DNA of 64,000 nt from Luminiphilus syltensis NOR5-1B (GCF_000158175.1 NZ_DS999411.1:1256977-1320976), one strand, 5' to 3'. Shown: positions 1 through 11,351, numbered from the stretch's first letter. The notes: a model not told the origin generated them from the sequence alone. Made by a program: numbers and translations.

Positions 1-276
1 ATTCTGACAGACGATGACCGTGTCACCCGGTGACAGCAGGTTGACGAAGGCCGATTCCATACCCGCCGAGCCCGGCGCCGAAATCGGGATGGTCAGTGCG
101 TTTTCGGTCTGGAAGGCGTACTGCAGCAGCCCCTTCACGTCATCCATAAGCGCAATGAACTGGGGATCGAGGTGGCCAATGGTCGGACGCGACAGGGCAC
201 CGAGGACTCGCGGGGAGACATCGGAAGGGCCGGGTCCCATGAGGGTGCGCGGCGTGGGGAAAAAGCTCGAGGACAT
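1..276 (-). CDS. Class V aminotransferase, N-terminal part (serine/alanine-glyoxylate aminotransferase type)
   Basis: The minus strand reads 92 codons from an ATG at 276 to the window edge with no stop, so the gene is cut by the window. The start has a CAGGAG Shine-Dalgarno about 8 bases upstream. The N-terminus carries [14 protein letters not shown], the opening motif of PLP-dependent class V alanine- or serine-glyoxylate aminotransferases, followed by a [10 protein letters not shown] stretch that usually contacts the cofactor phosphate. The PLP lysine lies beyond the window. Such enzymes move an amino group to glyoxylate in photorespiration-like or serine-cycle metabolism. Choosing between serine, alanine or a phosphonate substrate is not possible from this part. 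Confidence 0.85.
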   Translation of the reverse strand, partial: MSSSFFPTPRTLMGPGPSDVSPRVLGALSRPTIGHLDPQFIALMDDVKGLLQYAFQTENALTIPISAPGSAGMESAFVNLLSPGDTVIVCQN

Positions 277-713
277 GGGCAGGGCTCCTGTTTGAAAGCG
301 GCGGCATTATGGCGCGACTGGCCGCCGATCGCCACCGGCCTCTGGCGGTCGCGCAGGGTTGGCATTTGCCTTCGTCGCGGGCCCGGGGGTCCCGCCCGCG
401 CTTGAATCGAGCTGCTCGCGGAGCTCCATCGGCGTCGGAGTCTTAAACAACTCGCTCGCCGACGCTCGACCAAAGACCGGCCGAGCCACCCTCGGAGAGC
501 GGCTCAAAGGATTGCCGCCTGCCTCGCCGGCGGAAAGTACAGTGGGGTGGTATTCAGCAAGTGCCTTTAAAACATTCATGGAACTCGGCGCAGGCCCTGA
601 TGCCCAACTGCGAAGCTTCTTGCGTTAGCCGCATGGATTTGTCAGCGTAGCGGCAGGTGGCGCGGGGACGGCACATCGCCGTCGCGCCGAAATGATGAAA
701 CAGGGAGAAAAAA
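277..713. other. Intergenic region, no gene
   Basis: No reading frame here has family features. Bases near 503-540 (CAAAGGATTGCCG followed by CTGCCTCGCCGG) resemble stretches near 6018-6090 and 60982-61060 and may be one copy of a short dispersed intergenic repeat. The end of the region, with AGGGAGA near 702-708, is the ribosome binding site of the next gene. Confidence 0.5.
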
Positions 714-1001
714 ATGAGCAATGAGGGTTACCACGAGCCGGTCGTCGAGCTGTCCACCGAAACCCGGGATATGCACCGGGCCATCGTCTCGTTAATGGAA
801 GAGCTGGAGGCGGTGGACTGGTACAACCAGCGGGTCGATGCCTGCTCCGATCCCGATCTCAAAGCCATCCTCGCGCACAACCGCGATGAGGAGAAAGAGC
901 ACGCCGCGATGACTCTCGAGTGGATTCGCCGCAATGACCCCACCCTCGATAAAGAACTGCGCGACTACCTGTTTACCGACAAGCCCATCGCGCACAAGTA
1001 A
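714..1001 (+). CDS. Encapsulin-type ferritin-like protein (EncFtn), without encapsulin
   Basis: 95 residues, nearly collinear with the encapsulated ferritin of Rhodospirillum rubrum: the stretches MEELEAVDWY (28-37) and AHNRDEEKEHAAM (54-66) are kept almost unchanged. By that alignment the ferroxidase residues Glu30, Trp36, Tyr37, Glu60 and His63 are all present. EncFtn forms an annular decamer that oxidises Fe(II), normally inside an encapsulin shell. Here the protein stops at KPIAHK, so the linker and C-terminal shell-targeting peptide of the R. rubrum protein are missing, and no encapsulin gene lies downstream; the next gene is convergent and unrelated. It may act free in the cytoplasm or load a shell encoded elsewhere. 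AGGGAGA precedes the ATG. Confidence 0.88.
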   Translation: MSNEGYHEPVVELSTETRDMHRAIVSLMEELEAVDWYNQRVDACSDPDLKAILAHNRDEEKEHAAMTLEWIRRNDPTLDKELRDYLFTDKPIAHK

Positions 1002-1041
1002 GCCGGGCGTCCGCGCCGGTTTCAGCTGCTATGAACCGGCG

Positions 1042-2364
1042 CTAGCTTTCGCTGCCCGCGGGCACCACGCGCCAGATGCTATTGCCGACATCGTCGGCGA
1101 CCAGAATAGCCCCCTGGCTATCCACCGCAACGCCGGCGGGTCGGCCCTGGGCTTCTTCGTCGTCATTGAGGAAGCCGGTGAGGACATCCATGGGTAAGCC
1201 CTCGGGTTCGCCCACGGCATTAAAAGGTACCGCGATGACCTTGTAGCCGCTGCGGGGATTGCGGTTCCAGGAGCCGTGCTGCCCAATCACGGCGCTGCCT
1301 TTGAAGCCGGGTAGCCGATCGGCGGTGTAAAACGCCAGTCCCAGTGATGCAGTGTGTGCCCCCAGTGCATAGTCGGGAACCTGCACGGGCTTTTCGGGGT
1401 GGGGGTTTTGCGCTTCGACCCGGACATCCGGGTTATCGCCCCAGTAGGAATAGGGCCAGCCAAAGAACTCACCGTCGGTCACCGAGGTGATGTAGTCGGG
1501 TACCAACTGGTCGCCGAGTTCATCGCGCTCATTGACCGCGGTCCAGAGCTCGCCGGTGACGGGGTTCCAGTCGAGGCCCACCGGGTTGCGCAGTCCATTC
1601 GCAAACAAGCGATAGGTCTTGGCCTCCGCGTCGACCTCGAGAATCGCCGCGCGATCGACTTCTTCGGCCATGCCGTTCTCACCAATATTGCTGTTCGAGC
1701 CCACAGCGACGTAGAGCTTCTTGCCATCGGGACTGGCGATCACATTTTTGGTCCAGTGATGGTTGAGGCCCTTGCCGGGCAGATCAACGATCAGCTCAGC
1801 GGGCTGATCGATGCTGAGTGCACCCAGGGTATAGGGGAAGCGCACTAGTGATGCCGCGTTGGCGATATACAGCCAGTCGCCGACCAGCGCCATGCCAAAG
1901 GGTGAGCTCAGGTTCTCCAAAAGCGGTACCTGCACATCGGCAACACCGTCGTTATCGGTATCCCGCAGCAGCGTGACCCGATCGGCGCTCTCGCCCAGGG
2001 AGCCCGCATAGGCCATCATTTTTTCGGCGATCCAGCCCTTGATGCCCTCAAAGCCACCGCCGCTGTTGGGCCCCCGGCTCTCGGCCACCAGTACATCGCC
2101 GTTGGGCAGCACTGTCATCCAGCGCGGATGATCAAGGTCGCGGGCAAAGGCATTGACCGCCAGCCCCTCAGCGGCAACAGGTGTGGCGCCTTCAGACCAG
2201 CCGATCGCCTTGGCCACCTTGGTGGTGGGGAAAAACGAGGATTCCGGTTCCACCAGCTGGGGGTCGGTGCCGTACTCGCGCTGCGCCTCCATTGACGGTC
2301 CCGCCGTGCAGGCGGCGGTGAACAGCAAGGCCGCCAGCGGCGTTAGATTTTTACTTTTGGGCAT
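1042..2364 (-). CDS. Sorbosone dehydrogenase-like PQQ/beta-propeller lipoprotein
   Basis: 440 residues from ATG 2364, chosen because it opens a signal sequence ending in LLFTAAC, a plausible though imperfect lipobox, and has AGGA upstream. The long body has recurrent propeller strands with motifs seen in the glucose/sorbosone dehydrogenase family: LPNGDVLVAES, FGMALVGDWLYIANA, NGLRNPVGLDWNPVTGELW, GQHGSWNRNP and GRPAGVAVDSQGAILVADD. These periplasmic six-bladed propellers oxidise sugars or aldoses using PQQ. The exact substrate cannot be told. The frame is open upstream to 2454 without signal features. The gene is convergent with the ferritin-like gene and divergent from the methyltransferase gene at 2486. 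Confidence 0.85.
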   Translation of the reverse strand: MPKSKNLTPLAALLFTAACTAGPSMEAQREYGTDPQLVEPESSFFPTTKVAKAIGWSEGATPVAAEGLAVNAFARDLDHPRWMTVLPNGDVLVAESRGPNSGGGFEGIKGWIAEKMMAYAGSLGESADRVTLLRDTDNDGVADVQVPLLENLSSPFGMALVGDWLYIANAASLVRFPYTLGALSIDQPAELIVDLPGKGLNHHWTKNVIASPDGKKLYVAVGSNSNIGENGMAEEVDRAAILEVDAEAKTYRLFANGLRNPVGLDWNPVTGELWTAVNERDELGDQLVPDYITSVTDGEFFGWPYSYWGDNPDVRVEAQNPHPEKPVQVPDYALGAHTASLGLAFYTADRLPGFKGSAVIGQHGSWNRNPRSGYKVIAVPFNAVGEPEGLPMDVLTGFLNDDEEAQGRPAGVAVDSQGAILVADDVGNSIWRVVPAGSES

Positions 2365-2485
2365 GATCGCCTGGTCCTGTTTTGAGCAACGTCGTGTGCC
2401 ATGGTAACCGACAGCGCTCAAACCGCGAAAACGGCACTGGCATTCACCGCGCACAATCCGTAGCGTTGCAGCGGGAGGACAATCT

Positions 2486-3106
2486 GTGAATCAAGACTCG
2501 AGACGCCATGCACCGGCCACCTTGCGCAACCGCGATGCTATTTTGCAGGTGCTGGACGCGCACTTACCGGCATCGGGCACGGTGCTCGAAGTCGCCAGCG
2601 GCAGCGGCGAGCACGCGGTGTATTTCGCCCCGCGACTGCGCGGGCGCTATTGGCTGCCCAGCGATATCGGCGATAACGCACTGGCCTCGATCGCCGCCTG
2701 GGGCACCGCCGAACCCGCCGATAATCTACTGGCACCGATCAGCATCGATGCCAGCGATCCGCCCTGGCCAATCGAGACCGGACAACTGCCGGCGCCGATC
2801 ACCGCGATTGTCAGTATCAACATGATTCATATCGCCCCCTGGTCGGCCGCGGTTGGGCTGTTTGCCGGCGCGGCGGAGCTACTACCTCCGGGTGGTGTGC
2901 TCTACCTCTATGGCCCGTTTTCCCAGGGTGGCGAGCACATTTCAGCATCCAATGCCGACTTCGACATCTCATTGAAGCAGCGCAATGCCGAGTGGGGTGT
3001 GCGCGATGTCGATCAGGTGTCGACGCTGGCGAACCAAAATGGCTTTAGCGAAACGGGTGCGATCCCAATGCCTGCCAACAACCTATCACTGGTGTTTGTG
3101 CGTTAA
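2486..3106 (+). CDS. DUF938 family class I SAM-dependent methyltransferase
   Basis: 206 residues starting at GTG 2486, fixed by a strong GGGAGG 8 bases upstream. The N-terminus (PATLRNRDAILQVL) and the motif I segment VLEVASGSGEHAVYFA (34-49) are typical of DUF938 proteins, which have a Rossmann methyltransferase fold. Later family blocks include SINMIHIAPW and LYLYGPF. The substrate of this family is not established to my knowledge. The gene is divergent from the sorbosone-dehydrogenase-like gene, with about 120 bases between them holding both promoters. No downstream partner. Confidence 0.9.
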   Translation: MNQDSRRHAPATLRNRDAILQVLDAHLPASGTVLEVASGSGEHAVYFAPRLRGRYWLPSDIGDNALASIAAWGTAEPADNLLAPISIDASDPPWPIETGQLPAPITAIVSINMIHIAPWSAAVGLFAGAAELLPPGGVLYLYGPFSQGGEHISASNADFDISLKQRNAEWGVRDVDQVSTLANQNGFSETGAIPMPANNLSLVFVR

Positions 3107-3359
3107 CCGCTAAATTTCCTACGATCGGTCAGCAATCAATGACGGTGTTCGAGTTACCGCTGGCACGCCTCGCCACCCTGGCAGATCTGGCATCTTGTAT
3201 GGGCCCCCGACACTCGCGGACGATCCGTCATCGATAAGCCTGCGCCAGCAGCCAAAGACAACAACTCAGTGAGCTAAAGGCCGAACGTATGTTCGGGTGG
3301 GCATGGACGTACCGGGAGTGAGCAATCCCCGGCAGCAAACCGCTGTTGGCATTTGTCTG

Positions 3360-3770
3360 TTAAAAGCCAAAGCCTTCGCCGCACTCCACCAGAAGCTGAC
3401 CTTCCAACCCCGCCGCGCGATGGTGCTGCGCCGCCTGATAGGCCTCGTTGCGCAGCATGTCGAGCATCACCTGGGTGTTGGGGTAGCGGATAAGCGCCAC
3501 CGCATCCCACAGGTCGTCGCCATGCCCGATCAACAGGCCGCGAACGTCCCCCGAGTAAAGAATGGTTACACCCTCGGGCTCCATGATCTCGCGAAAGTTT
3601 TTCGCATAAAGTGCATACGCCTCACGGCCGCTGAGTGAGGAGTCGCGACCGTCCTCATAAGTGGCGTGAGATTTAAATTTGAGCAGGTTGAGCATGGCAA
3701 TCGGTTCACCGCTTTGGCGATTGCGAAAGGCGCGCACCTGATCACCCGTGGGTTGCAGTAAATTTTCCAT
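3360..3770 (-). CDS. DUF1330 family protein
   Basis: 136 residues with CAGGAG upstream of ATG 3770. The features GEPIAMLNLLKF, GREAYALYA, LYSGDVRG, WDAVALIRYPN and MLRNEAYQAAQHHRAAGLEG follow the DUF1330 pattern, a dimeric ferredoxin-like alpha/beta barrel fold related to small monooxygenase-like proteins. No catalytic activity is firmly known for the family. The gene stands alone between the DUF938 gene and the WS/DGAT gene and has no visible partner; bases 3107-3359 hold no gene that I can support. Confidence 0.85.
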   Translation of the reverse strand: MENLLQPTGDQVRAFRNRQSGEPIAMLNLLKFKSHATYEDGRDSSLSGREAYALYAKNFREIMEPEGVTILYSGDVRGLLIGHGDDLWDAVALIRYPNTQVMLDMLRNEAYQAAQHHRAAGLEGQLLVECGEGFGF

Positions 3771-3974
3771 GATCGACTCCTGGTTATTGCTCTCGCTAAA
3801 TGACGTTGTACGGCGGTTTGCCTTGGGACTGCGGCCATGGGCGCAGCCATACTCTGCGTTAACGGGGTGGGTTACGCCGAATCCGGATCTTTGGCGGGGG
3901 CGCCACTCCTGATACGGGAGCTGCTGTCCGGAGCGAGTTAGTAGCCGGGCGCGGCACTTCCAGTAGCGTCAGAC

Positions 3975-5765
3975 TCAGCTTCCACTCGAGGTTTTTGGGC
4001 GCACCTTGGGTTGGCGCGGTGGGGTTAACCGTTTTGCCGGGGCTTTTTTGCTGCGGGTTTTGCGCGCTTTCGGTGCGGCAGTGGAGGCGCTGGCTTTAGC
4101 GCGGGGTTTACCACCGGCCGGCTTTTTCGCGGCCACACTTTTTTTGCTGCTGGATCGTTGCGCAGGCGCTTTCTTCTGCTTTGTCACCGTTTTCTTTGCG
4201 ACTTCTTTTTTTGCTAATTTTTTCTTCGCGACCTTCTTTTTTGCGATCTTCTTTTTTGCAACCTGCTTTTTCGCCGCCTTGCTTTTGGTTTTAGCGGGTG
4301 CTTTTTTGGCTGCAGCCTTTGTCCTTGTCTTTGTCCCTGTATTTGTCTCAGCCGCGCTCAGCGCAGCGTCAAACAACTCCTGGTAGCTGGCGAGCAGGCA
4401 GTCTTTATAAAACGCCGGGTCAGCCATCATCTCCCGGCAGCAGGTCGCCGAGATGGTGAATTCACCGCAGTAGCTGCCAATCACATGGAACAGCCCGACG
4501 CCGTCAACCACCGGGCCGGTACCAAAATTCGACAGCATGCGCGCGCCGGTGTTGTAGAGCGGTACCTGTGGCCCGGGCACATTGGTAATTACGCAGTTGT
4601 AGATCGGGTTGACCTGATTCACCAGCCCCCAGCGGGTGACCAGCTTGGCGGCCTGAGCGGTGAGGGTGCTGGGGATGAATTGCGAGTAATCGGTCATCGA
4701 TTTGGCGCCGATGACCGCCGCGCGTTTTTTCGCGTTACCCGCCGCGTCATTGACGGTGCGCAATCGCTGCATCGGATCATCGACATCGGTATGAATGCTC
4801 ACCGACATCGCCGCAACCACATTGCCACCGGAGCCGGCATCTGCTCCCTGTCGAATATTCACCGGCGCCATCGCCACCAGCGAGCTCTCCGGGAGTTCAC
4901 CGTGATGCCGGAGGTATCGCCGCAGCGCGCCACCGACAATGGTCAGGGCGACATCGTTGACGGTTGCCCCGGGCAGTGCATTCTTGATGGCCTTGATGTC
5001 CTGAAGCGGCAGTCTCACGGCCTCAAAAACCCGGTGTGGGGACACCGGTCGGTTGAAACGGGTGCGCGGCAACTTGCCCACCCCTTTCAGGTCTCCACGG
5101 CGGATCGCCATCATGGCCTTGGCAATACCGGGGATGGTATTGCTCGCCACCGACAGAAAGCGCATCGGCTGTTTCAGCGTATTGATCTGTGATTTGGCCA
5201 GTAGCGACAGGGCTCCCGGGGGCTTCTCCGCCGGTCGTGGCTCGAGGGCTTCGAGCACTTCGCCGTCGGGTTCAAGATCGTGGATCGCCGCGGCGATTTC
5301 GACGCCGGAGGCGCCATCGATGGCGGCGTGGTGCATTTTGGTAAAGACCGCAAAACAGCCCGGTGGATAACCGTCGACGTTATCGAGCCCTTCGATGACG
5401 GTCATCTCCCAGAGTGGACGCGCCCGATCCAGCGGGCGGGCGTGTATCCGCGAGATCAGAATGCACAGCTGCCGCCAGTCGCCGGGAGAGGGCAGCGCGA
5501 GGTGACGGATGTGGTACTCAGGATCAAAGGTGCCATCGTCGACCCAGTAGGGGTGATCCAGATGAAATGGTACCTCGGCCAGGCGCTGGGTTAACGCGGG
5601 CAGTTTCTGAATTCGTGCCGCGGTGTTATCGATAATTTGCTTGAAGCGCACCTTGCCGCCGGGCGCCGTCTCGGGGGTGTAAATCGAAAGACCCGAGATA
5701 TGCATCGGCTGATTGGCCGTTTCGAGGTAGAGAAAGGAGGCATCGAGACCGGAGAGCTGTTTCAT
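3975..5765 (-). CDS. Wax ester synthase/diacylglycerol acyltransferase with histone-like C-terminal tail
   Basis: 596 residues from ATG 5765 (MKQLSGLDASFLYLE, the family's normal start). The acyltransferase signature HHAAIDG is at 145-151, and PLWEMTVIEGL and NVPGPQVPLY are further WS/DGAT blocks. These enzymes esterify acyl-CoA to fatty alcohols or diacylglycerol at the membrane and build neutral lipid droplets. Family members are usually about 450-480 residues. Here residues about 474-596 form an extra tail rich in Lys, Ala and Pro with repeated KKxxA units, like histone H1 or the AAKP repeats of the PHA-granule protein PhaF. That suggests DNA binding, which is inference. The open frame reaches 5936, but the upstream part has no family features. 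Confidence 0.92.
   Translation of the reverse strand: MKQLSGLDASFLYLETANQPMHISGLSIYTPETAPGGKVRFKQIIDNTAARIQKLPALTQRLAEVPFHLDHPYWVDDGTFDPEYHIRHLALPSPGDWRQLCILISRIHARPLDRARPLWEMTVIEGLDNVDGYPPGCFAVFTKMHHAAIDGASGVEIAAAIHDLEPDGEVLEALEPRPAEKPPGALSLLAKSQINTLKQPMRFLSVASNTIPGIAKAMMAIRRGDLKGVGKLPRTRFNRPVSPHRVFEAVRLPLQDIKAIKNALPGATVNDVALTIVGGALRRYLRHHGELPESSLVAMAPVNIRQGADAGSGGNVVAAMSVSIHTDVDDPMQRLRTVNDAAGNAKKRAAVIGAKSMTDYSQFIPSTLTAQAAKLVTRWGLVNQVNPIYNCVITNVPGPQVPLYNTGARMLSNFGTGPVVDGVGLFHVIGSYCGEFTISATCCREMMADPAFYKDCLLASYQELFDAALSAAETNTGTKTRTKAAAKKAPAKTKSKAAKKQVAKKKIAKKKVAKKKLAKKEVAKKTVTKQKKAPAQRSSSKKSVAAKKPAGGKPRAKASASTAAPKARKTRSKKAPAKRLTPPRQPKVRPKTSSGS
4170..4271 (-). repeat. Imperfect 15-base repeats coding KKxxA units
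   Basis: Inside the WS/DGAT tail the minus strand encodes back-to-back five-residue units of the form KKxVA, KKxIA and KKxLA. On the plus strand these appear as alternating poly-T and GCGAC or GCAAC blocks. Length change by slipped pairing is likely here. Confidence 0.75.
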
Positions 5766-6302
5766 GGTGTCGCCGTTTGGAGATGGGTTTCCCAGTCTAA
5801 CGGGTTTGGCCGATGTCGCTACCCGCGTGGAGGCACTCGGCAGCGCGCGCAACACCAGGCCAAAAGGTTTCCTGGCGACGTCAGTGGTTGCTACAAATAC
5901 GGTGCAAACACCCCTAAACGTTGCATCACGTTGCATCGGCGCGAGGAGAGGCGGGCGGGAGTCCTTTGGGCGTCGACGAGCGACTCTAACAGTGCGCTGG
6001 CCGTGCTGGAGCTACGCGAGCAGCCCAAAGGACTGCCGTCGGCCTCGCCGACTTCAAGGCATAGGGTGTGATCGCCGGCGAATGTCGTTCAGAGCTGGGA
6101 TCGAGGTATCGCGCACACCTTGATGCTGCTAACTGCACCGACTCAAGAACACCACCTGTGGCCACCGTCGACTGACAAAACCTCGATCCCGCTACCTTGC
6201 GATGCTCCCAACAAAGGCCCCGGGCTTGGGCCCGCCTGGAAACAGCGCTGCAAAAAAAAAGCGCCCCGTAGGGCGCGTTATTATTCGAGCGAAGCCAACG
6301 GC
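5766..6302. other. Intergenic region with a possible dispersed repeat
   Basis: No supported gene. Bases about 6018-6090 (CAAAGGACTGCCG, then GGCCTCGCCGACTTCAAG and GTGATCGCCGGCGAATGTCG) match parts of 503-540 and 60982-61060. The right end holds the terminator of the VOC gene. Confidence 0.5.
6252..6276 (-). terminator. Rho-independent terminator of the VOC gene
   Basis: On the minus strand the arms GCGCCC and GGGCGC close on a short loop and run into nine T residues. It lies 27 bases after the stop of the gene at 6303-6680. Confidence 0.85.
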
Positions 6303-6680
6303 TTACAAAAACTTAACCGCACACAGTTTGTTGCCGGCGGGATCGCGCAGGTAGGCGAGATACAGCTTCATGGCGCCGTTATCGCGAATACCGGGAGGGT
6401 CCTCGACCGCGGTGCCGCCGTTCTCTACACCGGCTTTGTGCCAGGCGTCAGCCTGTTCGCCGTTCTCGACACTAAAGCCAATCGTGCAGCCGTTACCGGC
6501 AGTCGCGGGGTTGCCATCAATAGGCGGGGTGATGGCAAAAAAGCCATTGTCACTCATGTAAAAGCAGCGGCCCTTGTCATCGAGGGTGCCTTCGCCGTAG
6601 CCCAGCACGCCGAGGATAGCGTCATAGAATGCCTTGGATGCCTGCATGTCGTTGGTACCGACCATAATATGGCTGAACAT
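6303..6680 (-). CDS. VOC (glyoxalase/dioxygenase fold) family protein
   Basis: 125 residues with an ACAGGAG site 9 bases before ATG 6680. The sequence FSHIMVGTNDMQASKAFYDAIL (read in two parts) and the late YLRDPAGNKLCAVKF are the paired beta-alpha-beta-beta-beta motifs of the vicinal oxygen chelate superfamily; His4 and the Asp/Asn pattern at the C-terminal module could bind metal. These proteins include lactoylglutathione lyases, fosfomycin-resistance enzymes and ring-cleavage dioxygenases. It is monocistronic, with its own terminator. Its substrate cannot be assigned. Confidence 0.85.
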   Translation of the reverse strand: MFSHIMVGTNDMQASKAFYDAILGVLGYGEGTLDDKGRCFYMSDNGFFAITPPIDGNPATAGNGCTIGFSVENGEQADAWHKAGVENGGTAVEDPPGIRDNGAMKLYLAYLRDPAGNKLCAVKFL

Positions 6681-6755
6681 AGTTGTACTCCTGTTAGCGT
6701 TGTTGTGATGTGTTCACGGGACGACACTTTATCGCCAACGCGCCCGGTTGTCAGG

Positions 6756-8657
<1,902 letters not shown>

Positions 8658-8921
8658 GTTGGAGTTCCACGCGGGGTGGCCGTAGGTTAGGGGATCGGTA
8701 GCGTGAATGAAAATCATCCGCGGATTTATGTCCGCGTTCTGTAGGTTATTTCACAGATTCTTGGGTTGACGGTATAGGCGCAGATGCTGAGAATGCAGGT
8801 GGAATAAGGATTTATACTAAAAAATTATAAAATTAAACTGAGTTATAAAGCAACGCTATTAAGTGGCGGCATAAAAATAAACACTCGTTTCACCAACGTT
8901 GAAATAAGAGAAGGAAGGACC

Positions 8922-11336
8922 ATGGCTACGAATTCTGGCTTTAAGCCGCGTCGACTCGCACTCGCACTCGCGGTCGCTTCTGTAACCGCCGCGCCCATCA
9001 CCTGGGGCCAGGGCGGAATGCTCGAGGAAGTGGTAGTGGTGGCGACCAAGCGTCAACAGACGCTGCAGGAAGTACCCGTTGCCGTCTCGGTGGTCACTGC
9101 CGAGACAATCGAACAGGCGCAGGTGCTCGACATCAAGGATCTGCAGACCCTGGTACCCAGCCTTCGTGTGACCCAGCTGCAGAGCAGCGCCAACACCAAC
9201 TTCATTATTCGCGGCTTCGGCAACGGCGCCAACAACCCGGGCATTGAGCCCTCGGTGGGGGTGTTCATCGATGGCGTTTATCGCTCCAGAGTGGGCAGCG
9301 CGCTGGCGGATCTGCCGAAAATCGAGCGGGTCGAAGTACTGCGCGGCCCCCAGAGCACACTGTTTGGCAAGAACGCGTCGGCCGGTGTCATCAACGTCGT
9401 TACCGCCAAGCCCGACCTCGATGCCATGAGCGGCTCGGTGTCGACCACCGTGGGTAACTTCAACCAGTGGATTGTCCGCGGTGACGTCACGGGGCCGATC
9501 ACGGACAACGTGGCCTACAGCCTGTTCGCGAGCAGAAACGAACGCGATGGCTATTACGACAACCTCGCTCTGGACACCGAGCTCAATGAGATCAATCGGT
9601 GGAACTACCGTGCCCAGTTGCTGTGGAACCCGACGGATCGGTTAGAGGCCCGCTTTATTGCCGACGGCGAGTCGCTGGATGAATCCTGCTGTGGTGTCGC
9701 CAACCTCGTCGATGGCCCTACCGGTAATATCGTGCGTGCGCTCGGTGGTCAGCTGGTTTCCAATGAGGCGTTTGCCTACGAGGGCTTTTACGATATCGAT
9801 CCGACCAACGAGATCGATACCAATGGCTACTCGCTCGAACTCAACTATGATTTTGATGCCTTCACCCTGACGTCGATCAGTGCGTATCGCACACTGGAGC
9901 AATTCTCTACAGCAGACATCGATTTCACCAGTGCCCGCCTGATCTTCCCACCCAACGGGGATCGTCAGGACACCGAGATCGATACCTTCACCCAGGAACT
10001 GCGTCTGGCCGGTGAAGCCGACGGCTTTTCCTGGCTGGTTGGCGCGTTCTACTTTACCGAAGAGGTGGACACCAAAGGCGCGTTGACCTACGCCGATCAA
10101 TTCCGACCCTATGCGGACATTGCAACCCAGGGGGCGATCTCTCTTATCGAGCAAGCCGTAGGCCCGGTGCTGGGCATCCCGGCGGGTACCTTCTTCGGCG
10201 CAGGGCAGGGTAACCCCGCGGAGCGGTCGACCTTGGATGATGACACCTTGTCGCTCTTTGCCCAGGTGGATATCGACCTCAGCGAATCCCTGATACTCAC
10301 CCTCGGGCTGAACTACACGGAGTCGGATAAAGAGGCCAGTGTGGCGGTCACTTCAACCGACGTCTGGGCGTCGTTGCCTCTCGATCAGTTGGGCCTGCCG
10401 CTGCCGCCGGAAAACATTGCCGCGCTGCAGGGGTTCCAGTTTCTGCCGCCGTTTGTCAGCTACCCCAATGCGGTCGAGGACGGTAAATCGAAGGATGATG
10501 AGACCACTTACACCGTGCGCCTTGCGTACGATGTGAACCCCAATATGAACGTCTACGCCGGCGTGAGCACCGGCTTCAAGGCGACCTCGTGGAACCTGTC
10601 GCGCTTCTCGCGGCCGTTTGCTGAAGATATTCCCGCCTTGTTTGCCGCGGGCCTCGGTGTGCCCAACCTCAACGGTGGTACGCGCTTTGCCGACCCTGAA
10701 GAATCCACCGTTTATGAGGCGGGCCTGAAAGCGGAATACGAAAGCGTCGCCTTCAACATTGCGGTGTTCAATCAGGAGATCAAGGGCTTTCAGTCCAACA
10801 TCTTCACTGGCACGGGCTTCAGCCTCGCCAATGCGGGTACCCAGTCCACCGACGGCGTCGAGTTTGATATGAAGTGGGCGGCGACCGAGAATCTGCGTTT
10901 CAACTTTGCGATGACCTGGCTTGATCCGCTCTACGACGACTTTAAAGGCGCCGAGGGTATTGACGGCCCGACCGACCTTTCAGGCACTCAGCCCCCGGGA
11001 ATCCCCGAGTTCGCCACCAATACCTCGGTCAGCTACAACTTTGATCTGCTCGGCGCGATGTCTTATGTCCGATTCGAACACGTCTACGAAGACGAAGTGC
11101 AGGTGGTCGAGAATGTGCCGGCTGATGTGGCATCACGAGAGATCAATATGTTCAACGCGAGTATGGGCATGAGCTGGAACAACGGCCTGTCGTTTAATCT
11201 GTGGGGCCGTAATCTCAACGATGACGAGTACCTGCAGTCGGCGTTCCCGTCGGTGGCCCAGCCCGGTAGCTTCAGTGGTTACCCCAATACGCCGCGAACT
11301 TATGGCCTGACGCTCAAGTACGACTTCGGCATGTAG
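8922..11336 (+). CDS. TonB-dependent outer-membrane receptor
   Basis: 804 residues, start fixed by AAGGAAGGA before ATG 8922. A signal peptide (about 1-29) is followed by the TonB box MLEEVVVVATKR, a plug domain (IRGFGNGANNPGIEPSVGVFIDG, in two parts, then VEVLRGPQSTLFGKNASAGVIN) and a beta-barrel ending YDFGM. This is the common type in marine gammaproteobacteria that take up large organic molecules; the substrate is unknown. The upstream 200 bases are AT-rich with TATACT at 8813-8818 as a possible -10. A strong terminator follows at 11352. Confidence 0.95.
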   Translation: MATNSGFKPRRLALALAVASVTAAPITWGQGGMLEEVVVVATKRQQTLQEVPVAVSVVTAETIEQAQVLDIKDLQTLVPSLRVTQLQSSANTNFIIRGFGNGANNPGIEPSVGVFIDGVYRSRVGSALADLPKIERVEVLRGPQSTLFGKNASAGVINVVTAKPDLDAMSGSVSTTVGNFNQWIVRGDVTGPITDNVAYSLFASRNERDGYYDNLALDTELNEINRWNYRAQLLWNPTDRLEARFIADGESLDESCCGVANLVDGPTGNIVRALGGQLVSNEAFAYEGFYDIDPTNEIDTNGYSLELNYDFDAFTLTSISAYRTLEQFSTADIDFTSARLIFPPNGDRQDTEIDTFTQELRLAGEADGFSWLVGAFYFTEEVDTKGALTYADQFRPYADIATQGAISLIEQAVGPVLGIPAGTFFGAGQGNPAERSTLDDDTLSLFAQVDIDLSESLILTLGLNYTESDKEASVAVTSTDVWASLPLDQLGLPLPPENIAALQGFQFLPPFVSYPNAVEDGKSKDDETTYTVRLAYDVNPNMNVYAGVSTGFKATSWNLSRFSRPFAEDIPALFAAGLGVPNLNGGTRFADPEESTVYEAGLKAEYESVAFNIAVFNQEIKGFQSNIFTGTGFSLANAGTQSTDGVEFDMKWAATENLRFNFAMTWLDPLYDDFKGAEGIDGPTDLSGTQPPGIPEFATNTSVSYNFDLLGAMSYVRFEHVYEDEVQVVENVPADVASREINMFNASMGMSWNNGLSFNLWGRNLNDDEYLQSAFPSVAQPGSFSGYPNTPRTYGLTLKYDFGM

Positions 11337-11351
11337 TCGACCGTCGGTTGA

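Noticed and set aside
4485..5192. 235-residue plus-strand frame
   Set aside because: Antisense to the WS/DGAT gene, whose motifs are unambiguous.
8719..8736. CGCGGA/TCCGCG inverted repeat beside the ABC-F gene
   Set aside because: Short, with no T run and no clear link to a start; could be chance.
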